From the NCBI GenBank assembly GCA_024640925.1, contig JAHEEB010000051.1:1-11322 (forward strand): a DNA stretch of 11,322 nucleotides, given 5' to 3'. How positions within the stretch are numbered: position 1 is the stretch's first letter; each line of letters starts with the position of its first letter. The stretch comes from Bacteroidota bacterium (GTDB lineage: Bacteria > Bacteroidota > Bacteroidia > Bacteroidales > UBA10428). Below the pieces are notes generated by a model that did no database searches, had not been told where the DNA came from, and saw only the letters and a list, made by a program, of their open reading frames with translations. Positions 7,643 to 11,322 of the stretch are shown in pieces. Made by a program: the position numbers and the translations under genes.

Positions 7643-9490
7643 TTAAACTTCCATCAAGTATTCTTCGATACGTAAATTATCAATAATAAAATCCTGTCTT
7701 TCAGGGGTGTTTTTTCCCATATAGAAAGGCAGTAGTTGATTGATTAAGTCCTCTTTATTTAAACTAACAGGTTCAAGGCGCATATCAGCTCCAATAAAAT
7801 GTTTGAATTCATCAGGAGAGATTTCTCCCAAGCCCTTGAATCGTGTAATCTCCGGATTTGCTCCGGTTTTTGCAATTGCTTCTTGTTTTTCTTCATCACT
7901 GTAACAATAGAAGGTCTTTTGTTTATTTCTGACCCTGAATAATGGCGTTTGCAGGATATAAACATGTCCTCGCCTCACTAATTCCGGGAAAAACTGAAGA
8001 AAAAATGCCAGCAATAACATACGTATGTGCATTCCATCGACATCGGCATCAGTAGCTATTACTACACGATTGTATCTCAAATCCTCTATATCGTCCTCGA
8101 TATTAAGGGCGGCCTGCAGAAGATTAAACTCTTCATTTTCGTAAACAATCTTCTTGGTAAGGCCAAAACAATTCAGTGGTTTTCCTCTCAAGCTAAAGAC
8201 AGCCTGAGTAGTAACATCACGAGATTTAGTTATAGAGCCACTTGCTGAATCCCCCTCTGTTATAAACATCGTTGAATCAAGCCTTCCATCATCTTTTGTA
8301 TTCAAGTGAAGCCTGCAATCGCGCAATTTGCGGTTATGTAAGTTTGCTTTCTTAGCCCTGTCGCGGGCAAGTTTCTTAATACCCGATATAGCTTTACGTT
8401 CCTTTTCGTTATCCTGGATTTTCTTTAATAAAAGGTCTGCAGTCTCAGAATGTTTATGAAGATAATCATCGAGATGCTTCTTCAAAAAATCGGTAATATA
8501 TTTGGCAACGGAAACATTTCCTTCGGGACCCATATCCCTGGAGCCAAGTTTGGTTTTTGTCTGTGATTCAAAAACAGGTTCCTCTATCTTAATACTAATA
8601 ACTGCAATTATTGAAGCACGGATATCCGCCGGATCAAAGGTTTTATTATAGAATTCACGAATGGTTTTTACATACGCTTCTCTAAATGCCTGCAAATGAG
8701 TCCCTCCCTGTGATGTGTTCTGTCCATTTACAAAGGAATAAATATCTTCACCATACGAAAGTCCATGAGTCATAGCAACTTCAAAGTCGCCATTCTTCAA
8801 ATAGATATTTGGATACAAACCTTCGGTATCCATTTTTTCTTCCAGCAAATCAAGAAGTCCATTTTCTGATCGGTATTTTACACCATTAAAAATGATGGTG
8901 AGACCAGCGTTCAGATAGGTATAATTCTTGATTAATGAAACGACATATTCCTCAATAAACCTGAAGTTGCCGAAAAGTGTGGTATCAGGAGTAAAACTAA
9001 TAACTGTTCCATTTTTTTCAGGTGTCTGTATTTCCTCATCATCATGAATAATGTTGCCTTCTGAGAAGCATATTCGTTTAAGTCTTCCTTCACGAATGGC
9101 CATGATATCGAATTCTGACGAAAGTGCATTAACTGCTTTAATACCAACTCCATTAAGTCCTACTGACTTTTTAAAAACTTTAGAATCGTATTTGGCACCC
9201 GTATTCATTTTAGATGCAACATCTTTTAATTTTCCAAGAGGAATTCCCCTGCCGTAATCCCTTACGGTAACTTTATTTTCTGAAATGGTAACTTCAATGG
9301 TTTTACCAAACCCCATCATGTATTCATCAATGGAGTTATCGATTACTTCTTTAAGCAGGATATAAACCCCATCATCACGAGAAGAACCATCACCCAATTT
9401 ACCAATATACATACCAGGACGACGACGAATATGTTCCTTCCAATCGAGCGTCCTTATGGTATCTTCTGAATAATTTCCAACTACTGACAT
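7643..9490 (-). CDS. parE: DNA topoisomerase IV subunit B (ParE)
   Basis: A 615-residue ATPase subunit of topoisomerase IV. It has a GHKL ATPase domain with EVIDNSIDE (Glu48 catalytic base, Asn52 Mg ligand), VRDYGRGIP (Asp78), [14 protein letters not shown] (111-124) and the QGGTHL loop (261-266). The transducer lysine region is QTKTKLG (310-316). The TOPRIM metal site is EGDSA (412-416) with DADVDG (481-486), followed by RFKGLGE (550-556). The start is ATG 9490. An in-frame TTG at 9511 would add seven residues, but it lies inside the predicted -7 promoter element (9509-9516), so it cannot be the usual start of this transcript. The short length, without the insert seen in many GyrB proteins, and the adjacent parC argue for ParE over GyrB. 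Confidence 0.92.
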   Translation of the reverse strand: MSVVGNYSEDTIRTLDWKEHIRRRPGMYIGKLGDGSSRDDGVYILLKEVIDNSIDEYMMGFGKTIEVTISENKVTVRDYGRGIPLGKLKDVASKMNTGAKYDSKVFKKSVGLNGVGIKAVNALSSEFDIMAIREGRLKRICFSEGNIIHDDEEIQTPEKNGTVISFTPDTTLFGNFRFIEEYVVSLIKNYTYLNAGLTIIFNGVKYRSENGLLDLLEEKMDTEGLYPNIYLKNGDFEVAMTHGLSYGEDIYSFVNGQNTSQGGTHLQAFREAYVKTIREFYNKTFDPADIRASIIAVISIKIEEPVFESQTKTKLGSRDMGPEGNVSVAKYITDFLKKHLDDYLHKHSETADLLLKKIQDNEKERKAISGIKKLARDRAKKANLHNRKLRDCRLHLNTKDDGRLDSTMFITEGDSASGSITKSRDVTTQAVFSLRGKPLNCFGLTKKIVYENEEFNLLQAALNIEDDIEDLRYNRVVIATDADVDGMHIRMLLLAFFLQFFPELVRRGHVYILQTPLFRVRNKQKTFYCYSDEEKQEAIAKTGANPEITRFKGLGEISPDEFKHFIGADMRLEPVSLNKEDLINQLLPFYMGKNTPERQDFIIDNLRIEEYLMEV

Positions 9491-9508
9491 AACAAAAAAA
9501 TTTTGAGA

Positions 9509-9540
9509 CAAAGATATAATTTATGGGCAGGGAGGATAAA
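9509..9540 (-). promoter_or_regulatory. Promoter of the parE-parC operon
   Basis: On the minus strand TTTA (9540-9537), 20 bases, then TATCTTTG (9516-9509), an exact match to the Bacteroidota -7 consensus TAnnTTTG. The ATG follows 18 bases later, predicting a leader of about 10-14 nt with no room for a Shine-Dalgarno site. Confidence 0.6.
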
Positions 9541-9548
9541 TTTGTTTA

Positions 9549-9571
9549 TCAACCTGAAATTAACAGGTTGA
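9549..9571. repeat. Symmetric inverted repeat just upstream of the parE promoter
   Basis: TCAACCTG (9549-9556) and CAGGTTGA (9564-9571) form a perfect 8-bp inverted repeat with a 7-base AT spacer. It lies between the parE -33 element and the upstream terminator, a position suited to a protein-binding operator. No T-tract follows on either strand. Confidence 0.4.
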
Positions 9572-9588
9572 AATGTTAATTTGTTTAT

Positions 9589-9656
9589 AAAAAAACAAGA
9601 GCCTTTTGGGCTCTTGTTAAAAGGATGTCAATCAATCAATAACTTAAAATTAGCTA
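9589..9656 (-). ncRNA. Candidate small RNA or attenuated leader upstream of parE
   Basis: Between a leftward TAnnTTTG match (9662-9669) and a strong leftward terminator (9594-9618 with T-run to 9589) there is room for one transcript of about 67 nt with no open reading frame of note. Its middle contains the tetranucleotide run ATTGATTGATTGA (9640-9628). Read-through would enter the parE promoter region, so it could be a free small RNA or an attenuator in front of the operon. It matches no RNA family I recognise. Supported only by the promoter and terminator signals. Confidence 0.35.
9594..9618 (-). terminator. Strong Rho-independent terminator upstream of parE
   Basis: A perfect 10-bp stem (AACAAGAGCC 9594-9603 with GGCTCTTGTT 9609-9618) has a 5-base loop. 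Read leftward it is followed by a T-run at 9593-9589; on the plus strand only A's follow. It therefore terminates leftward transcription before the parE promoter. Confidence 0.7.
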
Positions 9657-9661
9657 TTGTA

Positions 9662-9669
9662 CAAAGGTA
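9662..9669 (-). promoter_or_regulatory. Leftward -7 promoter element of the candidate small transcript
   Basis: TACCTTTG on the minus strand exactly fits TAnnTTTG. No good -33 element exists at 19-20 bases; the nearest TTTC is at a 15-base spacing. Activity is therefore uncertain. Confidence 0.35.
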
Positions 9670-9825
9670 TTATTTTTTTTCAGCGAAAACTATGAAAATT
9701 AATATTTCTTTCCCCGCCGAGGGAATATTACTTGTATATGCATCTAAAAAACAATGCGTTATATGTGTGTTTGTTAAAATCCGATTAATCCTATGCGCAT
9801 TTTTCTAAAAACAAATTCAATAAAA
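9670..9825. other. AT-rich non-coding stretch between the candidate small RNA and the tRNA promoter
   Basis: I see no gene in it. It has homopolymer T and A runs and an AT-only inverted repeat (AACAAATT 9810-9817, AATTTGTT 9824-9831) that overlaps the -33 element of the tRNA promoter. A plus-strand open frame 9581-9808 begins inside the terminator and has no protein-like character. Confidence 0.5.
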
Positions 9826-9857
9826 TTTGTTGAAAATCCAGGAAATCCTCATTTTTG
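9826..9857 (+). promoter_or_regulatory. Promoter of tRNA-Thr
   Basis: TTTG (9826-9829), 20 bases, then CATTTTTG (9850-9857), one mismatch to TAnnTTTG. It lies 13 bases upstream of the mature tRNA 5' end, leaving a short 5' leader for RNase P. Confidence 0.5.
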
Positions 9858-9870
9858 CGGTTGTTATTTT

Positions 9871-9943
9871 GCCTCTTTAGCTCAGCTGGTAGAGCAGCTC
9901 ATTCGTAATGAGCAGGTCGCGGGTTCGAATCCCGTGAGAGGCT
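9871..9943 (+). tRNA. tRNA-Thr, anticodon CGT
   Basis: A complete cloverleaf. The acceptor GCCTCTT pairs with GAGAGGC (one G-T), the D arm is GCTC/GAGC with AGCTGGTA, and the anticodon stem is GCTCA/TGAGC with loop TTCGTAA (anticodon CGT at 9904-9906, reading ACG). There is a 5-base variable loop, and the T arm has the TTCGAAT loop. The body is closely similar to E. coli tRNA-Thr(CGT), and the first pairs G1-C72 and C2-G71 fit threonine identity. The discriminator is T9943 and CCA is not encoded. A T-run at 9945-9950 immediately follows and, with the acceptor stem, may end transcription. No integrated element is seen beside it. Confidence 0.95.
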
Positions 9944-9953
9944 CTTTTTTATT

Positions 9954-10352
9954 TTAGTTCTTAATGGAGTTTTTAGTCATTCTCCTCTTTTCTTTCATAT
10001 CGCGAATATTTAAAAAAATTGAAGACCCAAAGGCTATAAGGAATAAAGACATTGTCATTACATCAACAATTGTATCGTTTGGTTTTATTCCAGAAATCCT
10101 TAAAACCAGGTAACTGATATACGAATTTGGTAAATCTGTTTGTCCCAATTGGTTTAATACATTCCAGTGCCAATCTGTAACCGGACAATATCCTATTCCA
10201 TAAAAGATACCAAGTCCAAACCAGGCGAGGAAGGTAAGAGAAAGAGTAATAAGATTGGCCTTTCGGGTAGGTTTCCATATCCAACCAAACAAATTGAACA
10301 GGATAAGTGTTGTATGAAAGATTACAAAAAATATATCCAGAAATTTTAACAT
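9954..10352 (-). CDS. Small integral membrane protein, DUF2784 type
   Basis: A 132-residue protein with about three to four hydrophobic helices: 4-24, 33-54, a weaker one near 77-88, and 96-116. The tail is lysine- and arginine-rich and probably cytoplasmic. The block GYCPVTDWHWNVLNQLG (54-70) matches the CPxT-x-W/E signature I associate with DUF2784, followed by the conserved-looking SYISYLVLRISG. The function of that family is unknown. It ends 10 bases from the tRNA T-run, so the two units converge. It is divergent from the ferritin-VIT1 gene with 128 bases between them. I find no exact promoter for it; AAGCTTTG at 10402-10395 is the nearest -7-like sequence. Confidence 0.7.
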   Translation of the reverse strand: MLKFLDIFFVIFHTTLILFNLFGWIWKPTRKANLITLSLTFLAWFGLGIFYGIGYCPVTDWHWNVLNQLGQTDLPNSYISYLVLRISGIKPNDTIVDVMTMSLFLIAFGSSIFLNIRDMKEKRRMTKNSIKN

Positions 10353-10385
10353 AGTAGGATGAAAATAAAAGATTTATAATTTAAG

Positions 10386-10416
10386 TTTTTCTAACAAAGC
10401 TTTTCCCTTATTTTTG
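10386..10416 (+). promoter_or_regulatory. Promoter of the ferritin-VIT1 gene
   Basis: TTTT (10386-10389), 19 bases, then TATTTTTG (10409-10416), exact for TAnnTTTG. Predicted transcription starts near 10423, giving a leader of roughly 55-60 nt. Confidence 0.5.
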
Positions 10417-10450
10417 GAAATACGTTTTCGTACTGAGTAGAAAACGTTTC
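10417..10450 (+). promoter_or_regulatory. Palindrome at the predicted transcription start of the ferritin-VIT1 gene
   Basis: CGTTTTC (10423-10429) pairs with GAAAACG (10440-10446), flanked by GAAA (10417-10420) and TTTC (10447-10450) with a two-base bulge. Inside, TAC pairs with GTA around a TGA loop. Because it begins directly after the -7 element, a DNA operator (for example for a metal- or redox-sensing repressor) fits better than an RNA hairpin, but either is possible. It does not resemble a canonical Fur box. Confidence 0.45.
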
Positions 10451-10480
10451 ATAATAGATATTTATTTTAAAAAAAATAAA

Positions 10481-11299
10481 ATGGAACTATCGGATAAAAA
10501 CAAGGCATTGATAAAAAAATTCCAATTACAGGAAATCAATGGTCATTATATTTATAATTATGTTGCTAAAGCTCAGAAACAGGAAGAAAATGCAGAGATT
10601 TTAAAAAAGATTGCCAGTGATGAATTGGCTCATTATGAAATATATAAACGGTACACTAAAGAAGATGTTAAGCATTCAAGGTTTACACTCTTTATTTACA
10701 AAATAATTACCAGGGTTTTAGGGCCAACATTTACAGTGAAGCTTCTTGAGAATAACGAGATATCGGCCCAGGATGCATATCGTGTAATGAAAGAATTACC
10801 CGAAATAGCTAAAATTATTGAGGACGAAGAAAATCACGAACGAAAATTGATTGGGTTAATCAAGGAAGAGAAGCTTAATTACATGGGGTCGGTAGTTTTG
10901 GGGTTAAACGATGCCCTGGTTGAACTAACGGGAGCCCTTGCCGGTCTTACTTTAGCCTTGCGTGATCCGGCATTAATTGCACTTACAGGATCAGTAACAG
11001 GTATTGCAGCTGCTTTTTCGATGGCCTCTTCGGAATATTTATCAACCAAGTCTGAAGATGCTGGTAAAGGTGCTATTAAAGCTTCGATTTATACCGGTAT
11101 TACATACCTTTTTACTGTAATTATTCTTGTATTACCATTTCTTCTGCTTCGTCATGCTTTTAATTTCTATTATTCTGTGGTAAAGGATGAGAAGTTTTCC
11201 AGGAGATTTACAGAAATGGTGCTGTTGAGTTTTGGTGTAGCCCTTTTAAGTTTTGGTGTAGGTTATGTCTTAAGGATGTTTTTTGGAATAGAGGCATAA
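10481..11299 (+). CDS. Ferritin-like (rubrerythrin) domain fused to a VIT1/CCC1 iron transporter domain (MbfA-like)
   Basis: A 272-residue membrane protein. Residues 1-130 form a ferritin-like helical domain with di-iron type ligands: Glu18, Glu48-x-x-His51 (DELAH), Glu90 and Glu116-x-x-His119 (EENH). Residues 135-272 are a VIT1/CCC1 domain. GLNDALVELTGALAGL (141-156) lies in the first helix, a second helix ends at MASSEYLSTKSED (181-193), YTGITYLFTVIILVLPFLLL (204-223) is a third, and SFGVALLSFGVGYVLRMFFG (250-269) is the last. Known proteins with this architecture (MbfA) export ferrous iron and protect against iron/peroxide stress; the same role is inferred here. In homologues as I remember them, another helix lies between the PFLLL and FNFYxSVxKD blocks; here they are separated by three residues. 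No Shine-Dalgarno site is seen; the start ATG follows an A-rich stretch. It is a single-gene unit as far as the window shows. Confidence 0.82.
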   Translation: MELSDKNKALIKKFQLQEINGHYIYNYVAKAQKQEENAEILKKIASDELAHYEIYKRYTKEDVKHSRFTLFIYKIITRVLGPTFTVKLLENNEISAQDAYRVMKELPEIAKIIEDEENHERKLIGLIKEEKLNYMGSVVLGLNDALVELTGALAGLTLALRDPALIALTGSVTGIAAAFSMASSEYLSTKSEDAGKGAIKASIYTGITYLFTVIILVLPFLLLRHAFNFYYSVVKDEKFSRRFTEMVLLSFGVALLSFGVGYVLRMFFGIEA

Positions 11300-11322
11300 T
11301 TCATTTATATAAATAGTGTTTT

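Noticed and set aside
9581..9808. 75-codon plus-strand open frame upstream of the tRNA
   Set aside because: It begins at TTG, crosses the leftward terminator stem and homopolymer runs, and has no protein-like composition.
9810..9831. AT-only inverted repeat as terminator of the DUF2784 gene
   Set aside because: The stem is almost entirely A-T, it lies beyond the opposite-strand tRNA, and it overlaps the better supported tRNA promoter.
9871..9943. tRNA-Thr as an integration site of a mobile element
   Set aside because: No integrase, no partial tRNA duplicate and no cargo genes are seen on either side within the window.

Overview
The window looks like an ordinary chromosomal stretch of an AT-rich member of the Bacteroidota, most likely Bacteroidales or a relative. 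Four things support this. Several upstream regions carry close matches to the phylum's sigma-factor consensus (TTTG, about 19-20 bases, TAnnTTTG). Shine-Dalgarno sites are almost absent. A topoisomerase IV pair (parE-parC) has the length and wording of Bacteroidota proteins. The first gene is the tail of a beta-barrel resembling Bacteroidota porins. I see no transposase, integrase, phage gene, CRISPR array or plasmid function.

Layout. Bases 1-290 hold the C-terminus of an outer-membrane barrel protein, closed by a hairpin. Bases 410-2016 hold two rightward genes: a TIP30/HTATIP2-like atypical short-chain dehydrogenase and a PanE/ApbA-family ketopantoate reductase. They converge on a leftward, cysteine-rich DUF116-type protein (2049-3179). 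That gene shares a divergent promoter region with a rightward PHP-family histidinol-phosphatase-like gene (3302-4162). The stop codon of the PHP gene overlaps that of a leftward MORN-repeat (YwqK-like) lipoprotein (4157-4639). After a 340-base gap with a terminator comes the leftward operon parE (7643-9490) then parC (4980-7631), with 11 bases between them.

Upstream of parE is a 380-base non-coding interval. It holds the parE promoter, a symmetric hairpin, a leftward promoter-plus-terminator unit that could make an RNA of about 67 nt, and the promoter of a rightward tRNA-Thr(CGT). Beyond the tRNA lies a small leftward membrane protein of DUF2784 type. Divergent from it is a rightward gene fusing a ferritin-like/rubrerythrin di-iron domain to a VIT1/CCC1 iron-transport domain, with a palindrome at its predicted transcription start.

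Working together: ParE and ParC form one enzyme (topoisomerase IV). The remaining genes are mostly single-gene units with unrelated functions. No multi-gene novel system is evident. The items most worth a second look are the predicted short transcript upstream of parE, the ferritin-VIT1 protein that seems to lack one transmembrane helix and has a palindromic start region, and the extended DUF116 protein.
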